This document shows positions 25,803 through 35,400 of a stretch of 64,000 nucleotides of DNA, piece after piece. The notes under the pieces were generated by a model. The model ran no database searches, had not been told where the DNA came from, and saw nothing but the letters and a program-made list of their open reading frames with translations. Source of the DNA: Roseivirga pacifica. Its GTDB lineage: Bacteria > Bacteroidota > Bacteroidia > Cytophagales > Cyclobacteriaceae. The position numbers and the translations under genes were made by a program. Location of the stretch: NCBI RefSeq assembly GCF_900111145.1, contig NZ_FOIR01000001.1, forward strand, positions 751,501-815,500. The letters are read 5' to 3'. The stretch's first letter is position 1; each line of letters begins with the position of its first letter.

Positions 25803-26380
25803 TTCTCTGAATTATAGGTGCTCAAAAACTGCTCGGTTTCTACCATATAGGCTCGAATGCTACCCATTACTAGGCCAAGCTGAAAGTTGAAGCCCTTCAC
25901 CTTGGCCAAAAACTCTGCACTTTCCGGATGATGAGTGCTGGTAGTTAGTTCGCCCATGGCATCGAAGACATCGAGTGCTTTTTGGCTGTAAAACTCCTGG
26001 GTATTGTAAATCTCGGCAAGCGCCATGTTAATTTCGAAATCTATGTAAGTCATAGATTGGTTATTTATGGCAACATCTAGCGCGGCTCTATTCAGAAAAG
26101 AATAGTCAAAATTGAGGCTGAAATCGTTCTTCTCGCTTTTTTCTTCAAAGTCGGTAATCCAAGCCTTCATAAACCTGAGGTCTGCTGCAATTTTTGCAGA
26201 ATCAATGGCCAGGTCATCTCTATTATCCTGAATTTCAGCAATGATATTCTGCAGCGACTTTTCTGCCAGCTTTCTGTTAAGCTGGTTTTGGCGCCACTCC
26301 GTAAGGGCCATGGCAAGCACTACTGCCACCACAATGGAGATAAATTCGAATAGGGGACGTTTGAAGTTGACTTTGGCCAA
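25799..26380 (-). CDS. Membrane-anchored hypothetical protein (DUF6090-like layout)
   Basis: A 193-residue protein with one N-terminal transmembrane helix (FEFISIVVAVVLAMALTEW, about residues 11-29) followed by a helical, charged extracytoplasmic region. The pattern of a single helix ending in EW-R-x-x-Q and then long helices resembles the DUF6090 group of Bacteroidota, but I cannot confirm the family. It starts 1 nt after the LytTR regulator's stop and is the last gene of the LytS-LytTR operon on the minus strand, so it may take part in that signalling. Confidence 0.75.
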   Translation of the reverse strand: MAKVNFKRPLFEFISIVVAVVLAMALTEWRQNQLNRKLAEKSLQNIIAEIQDNRDDLAIDSAKIAADLRFMKAWITDFEEKSEKNDFSLNFDYSFLNRAALDVAINNQSMTYIDFEINMALAEIYNTQEFYSQKALDVFDAMGELTTSTHHPESAEFLAKVKGFNFQLGLVMGSIRAYMVETEQFLSTYNSEN

Positions 26381-26381
26381 A

Positions 26382-27104
26382 TTAGAAACTCATTATGTCC
26401 TTGAATTTAAGCGTTTGCCTTCTCGAAACATCAATTTCCTCACCGCCTTTAAGGTAAATTCGCAAGCTTCCACTAAACCACGGTTCAATTCGCTCAATCC
26501 ACTTTAGGTTTATAATTTGCTGCCTGTTGGCCCTAAAGAAGGTTTTTTCGTCCAATCGAGATTCCAAATAGTTGAGCGTACGCGTAATCATCGGTTTGGA
26601 GTCACCAAAGTAGACTGTGGTGTAGTTACCGCTCACCTCGAACAAGCGAATATCGCTTAACTGTACGAACCAGCACTTTTCGCCATCCTTCACAAACACT
26701 TGGTCGTTTATTGTCAGAATATCATCCTGATTCTCCTTCTCTTCCTTCTTCTTTTGAATTTTATCGAAAACCTTCGCCACAGCACCCGCCAAGCGTTCTT
26801 TTTGCACGGGCTTTACCAAGTAATCCAAGGCGTTGTATTCAAAAGCCTTTAAAGCGTGCTCATCGTAGGCAGTAGAAAATATCACTTCCGGCACAGCCTC
26901 CAGTTCTTCCAACAAATCGAAACCATTTTTACCCGGCATCTGAATATCCAAAAAGATCAGGTCCGGTTTCAATTCGCCAATTTTTTCAATCGCCTCGTCA
27001 ACACTGGCTGCTTCACCAACCACTTGTACTTTGTCAAACTCTTTAAGCAGTCGTTTCAGTTCGTTTCTCGCTAATCTCGAATCGTCAATTACTAATGTCT
27101 TCAT
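26382..27104 (-). CDS. LytTR-family response regulator
   Basis: A 240-residue regulator. Receiver with DDS acidic pocket, phospho-acceptor Asp in LIFLDIQMPGKNG (about residue 54), Ser/Thr switch in IFSTAYDEHA and Lys in YLVKPVQKE. LytTR domain at about residues 135-240 (VFVKDGEKCWFVQLSDIRLFEVSG-type opening, shown here only in part, and FFRANRQQIINL). It lies 3 nt after the LytS kinase gene and 1 nt before the small membrane protein gene. Confidence 0.93.
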   Translation of the reverse strand: MKTLVIDDSRLARNELKRLLKEFDKVQVVGEAASVDEAIEKIGELKPDLIFLDIQMPGKNGFDLLEELEAVPEVIFSTAYDEHALKAFEYNALDYLVKPVQKERLAGAVAKVFDKIQKKKEEKENQDDILTINDQVFVKDGEKCWFVQLSDIRLFEVSGNYTTVYFGDSKPMITRTLNYLESRLDEKTFFRANRQQIINLKWIERIEPWFSGSLRIYLKGGEEIDVSRRQTLKFKDIMSF

Positions 27105-27107
27105 GGT

Positions 27108-28265
27108 TTAAGCTTTCAAATGTTGGTCTAAGGGTATTTTTACGGTCGCACAGACCATTTTTTCGTTCATATTTTCCACCACCAAAGACGATTTTTGGCC
27201 ATAAAGCAGTCGCAATCGTTCTTTGGAATTGTTAATGCCAATACCACGCCTATGGCCTGGTATTCTGTTTACCTTTAACTGGCCTGTGTTCTTCACATAA
27301 ATATACAAGAAGTCTACATCCAGCTTAGTTTCAATGATTATTTCGCCACCGTTTGGCAATTCGTTAATGCTATGCTTTATGGCATTTTCTACCAACGTTT
27401 GCACAATCATTGGCGGCACCTGAAATTCTTTGGTGGATTTATCAATTCTAAAATCGTACTTCAGGCGCTCTTCTAATTGAATGGCCTCTAAGTTCAAATA
27501 ATCCTTTACAACTGCCAGCTCTTTGTCTAGTGAAACCCTTTCGTATTGGTCGAATTGGATAGAAAAGCGCAAAAGGTCGGATAAATGCGTAATGGAATCG
27601 CGCGCTCTTTCGTAGTCTTCAATAACCAGCGACCTAATGTTATTTAGGCTATTGAATATAAAGTGAGGGTTAATTTGAGCCTTTAGGGCACTTAGCTCGG
27701 CATCTTTTACCGAGGCAGAAAGCTTCCACTTTTCAATCTCCACTTCGCGGGTTCTTTGCAGGTATTGGTAAGCAAAATAAATGGAAGACCAAGAGATAAA
27801 ATAGACAGCAAAACTGATTATAAAGCTGATTAGAAACACAATGATTTTAGTTGGCGTAAAGCTTTTCATGCTAGCCTCTTGCAGCAACTTCTGCGTTTCT
27901 TCATCTACCCCCTCAATTTTTGGCAAGCCCGTCATTCCTTCCAAAATCTCTGGGTTTGACTGCGCAATTAGGGCAAAGCCAACAATTATAAGCAACAAAC
28001 TAATTACCCCGTGAACAAGCCCCTGCAGTATGCTGGCCAAAAAAACTCTTGGCACCAATTGCTTGATTTCCAGATTTTTCCAATCCTTTTTCTTAACATA
28101 TCGCCTGTACAAGTGGCTAATAAGAACACCAAAAACCACAAACAGCAAATTCATGCTAAGTGCCAACCAAGTAGGCGTTAGCATAATCATTGCTAAAAAG
28201 GAGGTGAACATTAGGCCGGACCACCCGCCAAACTGCAAAAGCCAGTACAGTTTAGATTTATTCAT
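27108..28265 (-). CDS. LytS-type sensor histidine kinase
   Basis: A 385-residue kinase with four predicted transmembrane helices in the first 175 residues, a phospho-His motif INPHFIFNSLNNIRS, N box TLVENAIKHS and G box GIGINNSKERLRLLYG. First gene of a three-gene minus-strand operon with its LytTR regulator and a membrane-anchored protein. This is the third kinase/regulator pair of this class within 24 kb. The extracytoplasmic loop between helices 2 and 3 (about residues 110-135) could be the sensor. Confidence 0.92.
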   Translation of the reverse strand: MNKSKLYWLLQFGGWSGLMFTSFLAMIMLTPTWLALSMNLLFVVFGVLISHLYRRYVKKKDWKNLEIKQLVPRVFLASILQGLVHGVISLLLIIVGFALIAQSNPEILEGMTGLPKIEGVDEETQKLLQEASMKSFTPTKIIVFLISFIISFAVYFISWSSIYFAYQYLQRTREVEIEKWKLSASVKDAELSALKAQINPHFIFNSLNNIRSLVIEDYERARDSITHLSDLLRFSIQFDQYERVSLDKELAVVKDYLNLEAIQLEERLKYDFRIDKSTKEFQVPPMIVQTLVENAIKHSINELPNGGEIIIETKLDVDFLYIYVKNTGQLKVNRIPGHRRGIGINNSKERLRLLYGQKSSLVVENMNEKMVCATVKIPLDQHLKA

Positions 28266-28567
28266 GTTCCAAAGAAATTTATTTCTGAGCTAAAATTTAT
28301 ACAACAGGCAGTGAAAGGTCAATCGACCTGATTAGCAGTTAAAACTCCTGTTGAACTTGTTGAATACGGTAATTTGATGATAGTAGATATTTCTTTGTAA
28401 AAGCAGCAACTACTTAATGCAATAAATATCTGGGCATCAATGTTTAATTTTAAAATAACATCAAGAAATTCACGTTTTTCAAAGAAAATAGAACTTTGCG
28501 ATACTTATGCTAAAGTGTATATTAGCAAGTTCAAAACACCTAAGCATTAAGAAATAACGCCTTAAAA
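28266..28567. other. 302-bp divergent intergenic region
   Basis: It separates the LytS operon from gldJ. I see no gene or strong hairpin. GAACTTTG at 28491-28498 partly fits the -7 promoter consensus (the leading TA is missing) and lies 70 bp before gldJ. Confidence 0.5.
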
Positions 28568-30157
28568 ATGAAAAACTTCAATGCGCCTATAAAAACTATC
28601 ATAGCTTGCGGCCTCATGGTGTGCGCTGTTAGCTCATGTAAATTGCTCGGTATTGGGGGCAATAAGGGAGGAACCAGCTCCACAACAGGTGCGGCTTATG
28701 CAACTGAAAATGACCTACTTGGTTATAAACCTTACGATGATCAAGCGTTGCCAAATCCTCCGGGAATGGTGTTTGTTCAAGGGGGTAGAACTGTTTTAGG
28801 TTCATTCGAACAAGATCTTTACGGATCTAGAGACAACATTGAGAGAACGGTAACTGTGAACTCATTCTTTATGGATGAAACAGAGGTAACCAACAAAAAC
28901 TGGAAGGAATATGTGCACTACCAGTTTTACCCAATGGACATTCCGCTTCCAAGAAATGTTGAGATCGAAGATCCAGCAAACAATAACGCTCAAGGCGGTG
29001 GCACCCAAATTCCTCCTTACATTCCTGATTGGACAAGAGGACACAACGGCCAGAGCAAAGAAGAAATTGAACCAAACGATGCAGTTTGGTCTTCAGACTT
29101 CTCTTTTAACGATGTTTATGCAGAAAACTACTACAGCAACCCGGGCTTCAATGACTATCCGGTAGTAGGTGTTACCTGGAGACAAGTTTCTGACTTCTGT
29201 AAATGGAGAACCGATTTCGTGAACATGCGAATCATCTTCGATATGGAAATTGAAATGCTTCCTGATGCTTTTGTAGAAGAGTTTTTTGTTAAGCAAGATG
29301 ACGATAGTTACTTCTTTGGTGTAGGTGGAACTCCATTAACCGGTACAGGCGGTGGTGCTGCAGGTGCAGGTAGCCAAATGGTATCGATGGATGAGTTTGA
29401 CCGTTGGCAGCAAGAGGTTATCCAATACATAAACGAGCCTGCTAACCGCGGTACATTCATTGAAAGAGGTATTTATTTGCCTGATTTCCGTTTACCAAAC
29501 GAAGCGGAATGGGAATATGCTGCTAAAGCGACTATTGGTACTGTTTACCTAGATGAGAACGAAGAGTACGGTAGAATTTACCCTTGGGATGGTAGAGGAA
29601 CACGTAACCCTTATGGTAAAAACAGAGGTGACCAGTTAGCTAACTTTAAGCGTGGCCGTGGTGACTATGCTGGTATTGCTGGTGGTGTAAATAACGATGG
29701 TTCCGTTACCCCAGAAAAAGTGGGTGGTAGAGAGCCAAACGACTTCAACCTATTTAACATGGCTGGTAACGTAAGCGAGTGGGTTTTCGATACCTACAGA
29801 CCGCTTGCCTTCCAAGAGTTTGAAGACATGAACCCAGTGAGAAAGCCACTAGGTGACAATGATGTGAGCGACCCTCAATCTAACTATGGTTGGGAAGAAG
29901 CAGATCCTGAGAAGAAAGGCCAAATCACTAAAACTACTCCTGATGCAACCTATAGATCTTTGGTAAACGATAGATCTAAAGTGTACAAAGGTGGTTCTTG
30001 GAAAGATGTAGCCTATTGGATGGCTCCAGGTACTAGAAGATACCTAGACATGGACAAAGCCACTAACACTATTGGTTTCCGTTGCGCTATGATTTCTATC
30101 GGAACGCAGCAGTTAGACCAATCAAACGGATTCTTAGGAATCGGTGGAGAAGAATAA
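28568..30157 (+). CDS. gldJ: GldJ-type gliding-motility lipoprotein (SUMF1/FGE-sulfatase fold)
   Basis: A 529-residue lipoprotein with lipobox SSC (Cys at about residue 24) and a formylglycine-generating-enzyme-like domain running from about residue 60 (PPGMVFVQGG) to the end (GFRCAMISIG). Family motifs: FFMDETEVTNKNW, YPVVGVTWRQVSDFCKWRT, RLPNEAEWEYAA, FNMAGNVSEWV and GGSWKD. GldJ and GldK share this fold; GldJ is preferred because the gene stands alone, whereas gldK is usually followed by gldLMN. GldJ supports gliding motility and the type IX secretion system. It is followed by a strong terminator. Confidence 0.75.
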   Translation: MKNFNAPIKTIIACGLMVCAVSSCKLLGIGGNKGGTSSTTGAAYATENDLLGYKPYDDQALPNPPGMVFVQGGRTVLGSFEQDLYGSRDNIERTVTVNSFFMDETEVTNKNWKEYVHYQFYPMDIPLPRNVEIEDPANNNAQGGGTQIPPYIPDWTRGHNGQSKEEIEPNDAVWSSDFSFNDVYAENYYSNPGFNDYPVVGVTWRQVSDFCKWRTDFVNMRIIFDMEIEMLPDAFVEEFFVKQDDDSYFFGVGGTPLTGTGGGAAGAGSQMVSMDEFDRWQQEVIQYINEPANRGTFIERGIYLPDFRLPNEAEWEYAAKATIGTVYLDENEEYGRIYPWDGRGTRNPYGKNRGDQLANFKRGRGDYAGIAGGVNNDGSVTPEKVGGREPNDFNLFNMAGNVSEWVFDTYRPLAFQEFEDMNPVRKPLGDNDVSDPQSNYGWEEADPEKKGQITKTTPDATYRSLVNDRSKVYKGGSWKDVAYWMAPGTRRYLDMDKATNTIGFRCAMISIGTQQLDQSNGFLGIGGEE

Positions 30158-30180
30158 GATTAATACTTAGATAAATTTAG

Positions 30181-30207
30181 AGGCTACCTTTTCGGTAGCC
30201 TTTTTTT
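30181..30207 (+). terminator. Intrinsic terminator after gldJ
   Basis: Perfect stem GGCTACC/GGTAGCC (30182-30188, 30194-30200) with a 5-nt loop, followed by T7. Confidence 0.9.
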
Positions 30208-30898
30208 ATGCAGCAGCCAGTGTAAGAATACTTACCGACTTGGGTTTGGCCAAATGCAACTGCTCTGCACAGGCAATTAAGGTAGAGCCTGTGGTTAACA
30301 CATCATCAATTAACAGCACACGTTGGTCTTTTAGCCGTTCAGGCATCATCATTCTATAAGACTGCTGCATATTCAAAATGCGCTCAACCTTATTCATCTT
30401 GGTCATGGTGGAGCTCTTTTTGGTTCTAATAAGGTATTCCTCGGCTATAGGTAATTTGAATACTTCTGCGACTCCACGTGAAACAGCCATACTCTGATTA
30501 TATCCGCGTTGTTTTAAGCGAGAAGGGTGTAAGGGTACAGGGACTACCAAGTCAAATTCCTCAGCAAAGCCATTGAGCAATAATTCATGAGCATACCAGC
30601 GACCAAGCATTTCGCCAAGTTCGGGGCAGTTGTTATACTTTAATTCGTGCAGCAATTTTTGAACTAAACCCCTTTTATGAAAGTTGCAGTAAACCAAAAC
30701 ATGTGCAACGCTGACAATTCCATCAAACTTTTCTCGGAAAGCAGCAATTTCAGCTTTGTGGTTATTAGTTTTGGGCAAATTATACTGGCAGCTCGGACAG
30801 ATGTGTTGCGTGCCCTTGGGCAGCGGACTGTCGCAACCAACACAAATAGCGGGGAAGAACAGCGAAACAAAGTCAGCAAAGTACTCCTTCAGCTCCAT
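30206..30898 (-). CDS. comF: ComF family protein (phosphoribosyltransferase fold)
   Basis: A 230-residue protein of the ComF family, needed for DNA uptake in competent bacteria. The N-terminus holds a four-Cys zinc site (CVGC and CPSC, about residues 19-38), and the C-terminal half has the PRPP-binding loop VLLIDDVLTTGSTL (about residue 195) and the PLHPSRLKQRGYNQ region. It converges with gldJ across the terminator. Neighbours give no competence operon. Confidence 0.9.
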   Translation of the reverse strand: MELKEYFADFVSLFFPAICVGCDSPLPKGTQHICPSCQYNLPKTNNHKAEIAAFREKFDGIVSVAHVLVYCNFHKRGLVQKLLHELKYNNCPELGEMLGRWYAHELLLNGFAEEFDLVVPVPLHPSRLKQRGYNQSMAVSRGVAEVFKLPIAEEYLIRTKKSSTMTKMNKVERILNMQQSYRMMMPERLKDQRVLLIDDVLTTGSTLIACAEQLHLAKPKSVSILTLAAA

Positions 30899-30929
30899 GT
30901 ATTAATATATTCATAACCTTTTGAAAATC

Positions 30930-31277
30930 ATGGAACTAGTAGAAGAATTCAATGATTACCGCGCCAAAATGAATGAAAAAATTCTGGATGGCAACAATGT
31001 GGTGCTTAAGCGCCTTTTCAATTTGGATACCAACGCATTCTCTCCGGGAGAATTAGACAAGAAAACCAAAGAGTTGATTGGCTTAGCTTGTTCAATGGTT
31101 TTGCGCTGCGATGACTGCGTGAAATACCACTTGGGTAAATGCCACGAAGCAGGCCTAAACAAGAAAGAAGTCTTTGAGGCTTTTTCTATTGCCAACCTAA
31201 TTGGCGGTACCATTGTAATCCCTCATTTGCGCAGAGCCGTAGAGTACTGGGATGCCCTAGAACAACAAGAAGCTTAG
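30930..31277 (+). CDS. Carboxymuconolactone decarboxylase (AhpD-like) family protein
   Basis: A 115-residue helical protein. The redox pair and general base are visible in CDDCVKYHLGKCHEAG (CxxC then His), as in AhpD-type alkylhydroperoxidases. ATG 30930 is preferred over a TTG 9 nt upstream. It is the first gene of a compact run with a conserved hypothetical gene (1-nt gap) and xth, which suggests an oxidative-damage context: peroxide reduction beside an AP endonuclease. That link is inference. Confidence 0.86.
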   Translation: MELVEEFNDYRAKMNEKILDGNNVVLKRLFNLDTNAFSPGELDKKTKELIGLACSMVLRCDDCVKYHLGKCHEAGLNKKEVFEAFSIANLIGGTIVIPHLRRAVEYWDALEQQEA

Positions 31278-31278
31278 T

Positions 31279-31644
31279 ATGTACAAAAAGGACCTCGAGC
31301 TTCAGGTTCGATGGGTAAAACTGCTTACCCATTTAAAAGACGTCATTGGAAAGCGCCCCAAGGACCTTAACGGGGTGCTTTTTCTTATCGGTGTGCAAGA
31401 ACTTGGCAATGGCGTACAAACTTTCTCTAAGGAGGAAAAACAAGACCTGATGCACATTGCCATTTGTAGGGTATTGAGCCTTTCTGGCTATTATGAACTG
31501 GAAGGAAAAGATGCAGAAGGCTGGCCACACTGGAAACCACTGAAGAAACTTCCGCACTTCGACTTATTAGAGCAAGAAAAACTGCTCAAGCTCCATGTTT
31601 TGGAGTATTTTGAAAAAGAATACCAAATCAGCTTTACCGCATGA
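31279..31644 (+). CDS. Conserved hypothetical protein
   Basis: A 121-residue soluble, mostly helical protein with no signal peptide or metal motif. Recognisable features are a basic start, the segment GVLFLIGVQELGNG and a Trp/His/Pro-rich turn (EGWPHWKPLKKLPHF). Such proteins are found as conserved hypotheticals in Bacteroidota, but I know no function. It sits 1 nt after the AhpD-like gene and overlaps xth by 4 nt (ATGA), so the three are translated together. Confidence 0.8.
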   Translation: MYKKDLELQVRWVKLLTHLKDVIGKRPKDLNGVLFLIGVQELGNGVQTFSKEEKQDLMHIAICRVLSLSGYYELEGKDAEGWPHWKPLKKLPHFDLLEQEKLLKLHVLEYFEKEYQISFTA

Positions 31645-32399
31645 AAATCATCTCGTACAACGTAAACGGAATAAGAGCAGCGCTTAAAAAAGGCTTTGAA
31701 GAATGGCTAACAGAAGAAAACCCAGACATTCTGTGTTTGCAAGAGCTAAAGGCACTACCTGAACAAGTACCTGATTTTTATTCCGAGCTTGGTTACGAAA
31801 TGTACTGGGAAAGTGCCGAAAAGAAAGGCTACAGCGGTGTGGCAATCCTTACCAAACAAAGCCCTAAACAAGTGGTTAATGGCTGCGGAAACGAGCTTTA
31901 CGACAATGAAGGCCGCGTAATCCGCTGCGATTACGAAGATTTCTCTGTAATGAGTGTGTACATGCCAAGTGGCACCAGCGGAGACATTCGACAGGACTTT
32001 AAATACGAGTGGCTAGATTTCTTTTACGATTATGCCCAAGAGGTTCGTAAAGAACAGCCAAACCTGATCATTTGTGGTGATTATAACATTGCTCATACGG
32101 AAATTGACATCCATAATCCCGTATCGAATAAAAACTCATCTGGTTTTTTGCCGGAAGAGCGCGAATGGCTTACTAAGTATGTAGACTCTGGATTTATAGA
32201 TTCGTTCCGCGAGTTTAATCCGGATCCGCACCATTATTCATGGTGGAGTTACAGGGCAAATGCACGTGCCAATAACAAAGGCTGGCGAATTGACTACCTG
32301 ATGGCTACCGAACAAATGAAGAATAGGCTTTCTGCAGGCCGAATTTTACCAGACGTAAAACACTCAGACCACTGCCCGATAGTACTGGAAATTGACTGA
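31641..32399 (+). CDS. xth: Exodeoxyribonuclease III (AP endonuclease)
   Basis: A 252-residue Mg-dependent nuclease of the exonuclease III/APE family, acting on abasic sites in base excision repair. Key motifs in order: SYNVNGIRAA (Asn metal ligand), LQELKA (Glu ligand), ICGDYNIAHTEID (catalytic Asp and Asn), WRIDYLMAT and the final SDHCPI (catalytic Asp-His). Length is normal. The start overlaps the preceding hypothetical gene's stop by 4 nt. Confidence 0.95.
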   Translation: MKIISYNVNGIRAALKKGFEEWLTEENPDILCLQELKALPEQVPDFYSELGYEMYWESAEKKGYSGVAILTKQSPKQVVNGCGNELYDNEGRVIRCDYEDFSVMSVYMPSGTSGDIRQDFKYEWLDFFYDYAQEVRKEQPNLIICGDYNIAHTEIDIHNPVSNKNSSGFLPEEREWLTKYVDSGFIDSFREFNPDPHHYSWWSYRANARANNKGWRIDYLMATEQMKNRLSAGRILPDVKHSDHCPIVLEID

Positions 32400-32485
32400 T
32401 TATATCGTATATTCCCTTGTTTGTCAATTGTTTTACAATCCTTCTGCAAAACAATTCGTATTAAAGTAAAGACAAAAGACAGGCT

Positions 32486-35400
32486 ATGGGGACCAATGCC
32501 GACATTTTCGAGCAATTAAAGCAGTACAAGCGCAAGTATTACCTAAACAAGGCCATAAAAGGCGGTATTATTTGGGGTGCTGCCATACTCGGTTTATATC
32601 TACTTATTAATACCATAGAGTTTGGCGCACGCTTTAACTCCACTGGTCGTAGCATACTCTTTTTTGGGTTTGTCCTATTAATTCTCGTACTCTTTTATCA
32701 ATTGGTCGGTCGGTATTTACTCGTTCTCAATCGTAGCGATAAGCAATTAAGTAATGAAGAAGCCGCTAAAGAAATAGGAAAATTCTTTCCTGAAGTTTCG
32801 GATAAGCTTCTGAACCTCATTCAGTTAGAATCACTTTCAAACCAACAGAATGATTTACTTATTGCCAGCATTAAGCAAAAAAGTGCAAGCATAAATCACG
32901 TTTCATTCACAAGCGCTATCGACTATAAAGTGAATCGCAAATACTTAAAGTGGCTGTACCCACCAGTGTTTGTTTTGGTGTTGCTGCTCATCTTTATACC
33001 TCAATTTATTACGGAAAGCTCTACCCGTATTGTCAACTTCGACAAAGAGTTTGTGCCTGAAGCACCTTTTAGATTTATTATCGATAAAAACCCTACAGCC
33101 TTTAAAGGTGAAGCCTATAATTTTAAGATTGCGACTGAAGGAACAGCTGTACCGGCCGATGTATACCTAAACATAAACAACCGTACGGTAAAGGCGAAAA
33201 AGGAGGGCAACGGCTCTTTCAGTTATCGATTCAACAACCTGAATGAAGATGTGGCCTTTGAGGTTACGGCCGAAAGCATTACTTCCGGCACAGTGCGATT
33301 AAACGTTGAAGAACGCCCAAACCTGGAACTTTTTGATATTGATGTTAACTACCCAAAATATACTGGTAAAGAAGCTGAGAAGATCAAGAACTCAGGCAAC
33401 CTGTTGATACCTGAAGGAACAGAAGTTACCTGGAAACTGAATACGAAGGCCACCGACATCATATTTATGCATTTTTTGAATGCCATAGACACGCTTGAAG
33501 AAGCCAAAAACGGTGTTTTCTCAAACACCAAGCAAATTACCGCACCAACTCCCTACAGCATTCAACTGCAAAACGATCTTAGCAATAATAAAGACACCCT
33601 CGCCTTTAAGATCGAAGTAATAAAAGATCAATATCCAAAAATCACTCTAGACCAATACCAAGATACGGTACTGTATAGTGAGCTGGTATTAGCAGGCCAA
33701 ATAGATGATGACTATGGGTTCTCGGCTCTAAGGGTAAGGTATAAGTTTGAAGGTGAAGAAAGCTTTCATCAGCAAAAAGTAAGCATTAATAGCGAACTCA
33801 ATTCACAAACCTATTATCACATATTCAAACTAGACTCTTCAAAAATTAAGGCAGGTGGAGAGCTTCAATATTACGTTGAAGTAGTTGATAATGATGGAGT
33901 TAATGGAATAAAGGCGAGCAAAACCGGCACATATTCTTTCAAAATTCCATCAAAGGAAGAAATAGCCGAAGAGATTGACAAAGGCAATCAAAAAGTGCAG
34001 CAAGAGATTGATAAGAGCATTCAGCAAGCGCAAGATTTAAGTAAAAAGATTCAAGAAGTTGACGAGCGCTTGAAAACCAAAAAGGAAATGGACTGGAGAG
34101 ATGAGAAGCTCATGGAAGAAATCCTCCAGCAAAAAGACGACCTATCCAAAAAACTGGATGACCTGAAACAACAAAATCAGCTGAATAATAAGAAGCAAGA
34201 TCAGTTCAACGAAAAGTCTCCAGAGGTAAAACAAAAGATGGAGCAACTTCAAGACATAATGAATAATGTGTTGGACGATGAAACTAAAAAGCTCTATGAG
34301 GAATTGCGTGAATTACTCCAACAACAGTCTGATATAGAAGAGTTTAGAGACAAAATGGATGAGCTCAATAAGAACAGCAGCAATTTAGAAGATGATCTAG
34401 AAAGAACCCTGGAACTCTTTAAAAAACTACAGTTCGACATGAAAATGGAGCAGACACTTGAAGAACTAGAAGAAGCCATACAAGATCAAGAACAACTAGC
34501 GAAAGACACTGAAAACGAACAGAATCCAGACAGTAAAAATGACCTGCTGGAAAAACTGGAGGAAGAAAAAAGGGGAATAGACGACCTAAAGGAAAGGATT
34601 GATGAATTAAACGAACTTAATCAAGACCGAAAAAACCCAGAAGCACTTCCCAAAGATGTAAAAGGTGATTTAGAGGAAATCCAAGAAGACCAGGAGAGAG
34701 CTCAAGAAGAGCTTGGTGAGGAACAAGCAGAAGAGCAACAGGAGGGTCAAGAAGAAGGAGCACAACAAGAGGAGCAGGAGGGCGCCAAGCCTTCATCAAG
34801 CCAAAGGCAGAAATCGGCACAGCACCAGCAAAGAGCTGCACAGAAGATGAAGGAAGTAAAACAAAGCCTTGAATCCATGCAAGCTTCGGCACAAATGGAG
34901 CAAATGCAAGAAAACCTAGAACACTTACAGGACTTAGTTGACAACCTTGTTACACTCTCTTTCAGCCAAGAAACCCTCATGGACGAATTCAAAGAAATAC
35001 GCCAGAGCGACCCAAGGTTTGTTACGCTTTCCCAGCAACAACTTAAACTGAAGGACGATTCTAAAATCATACAAGATAGCCTTGTAGCGCTTTCAGAACG
35101 TGTTTTTCAGATCAGCTCGTTTGTAATGAAAGAACTCAGCGAAATGAATCGCCAAATGGACGGAGCTGTAGAATCGCTTAAAGAAAAGCGCGTAAGCCAA
35201 GCTATAGGCCAGCAACAGTTCACCATGACATCCATTAATAATTTAGCCTTGCTATTAGACGATGTTGTTCAACAAATGCAAAACCAAATGGCCCAAAGCA
35301 TGAATGGACAAGGTAAAGGTCAAAAGAACAAAAAGAACAGCCCAACCATGAACGGCCTTAGTGAATTACAACAACAGCTAAGCGAACAAATAAAGGAACT

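Noticed and set aside
28266-28567. Non-coding RNA gene in the LytS-gldJ gap
   Set aside because: No stable stem, terminator or clear promoter was found; the gap is probably divergent regulatory DNA.
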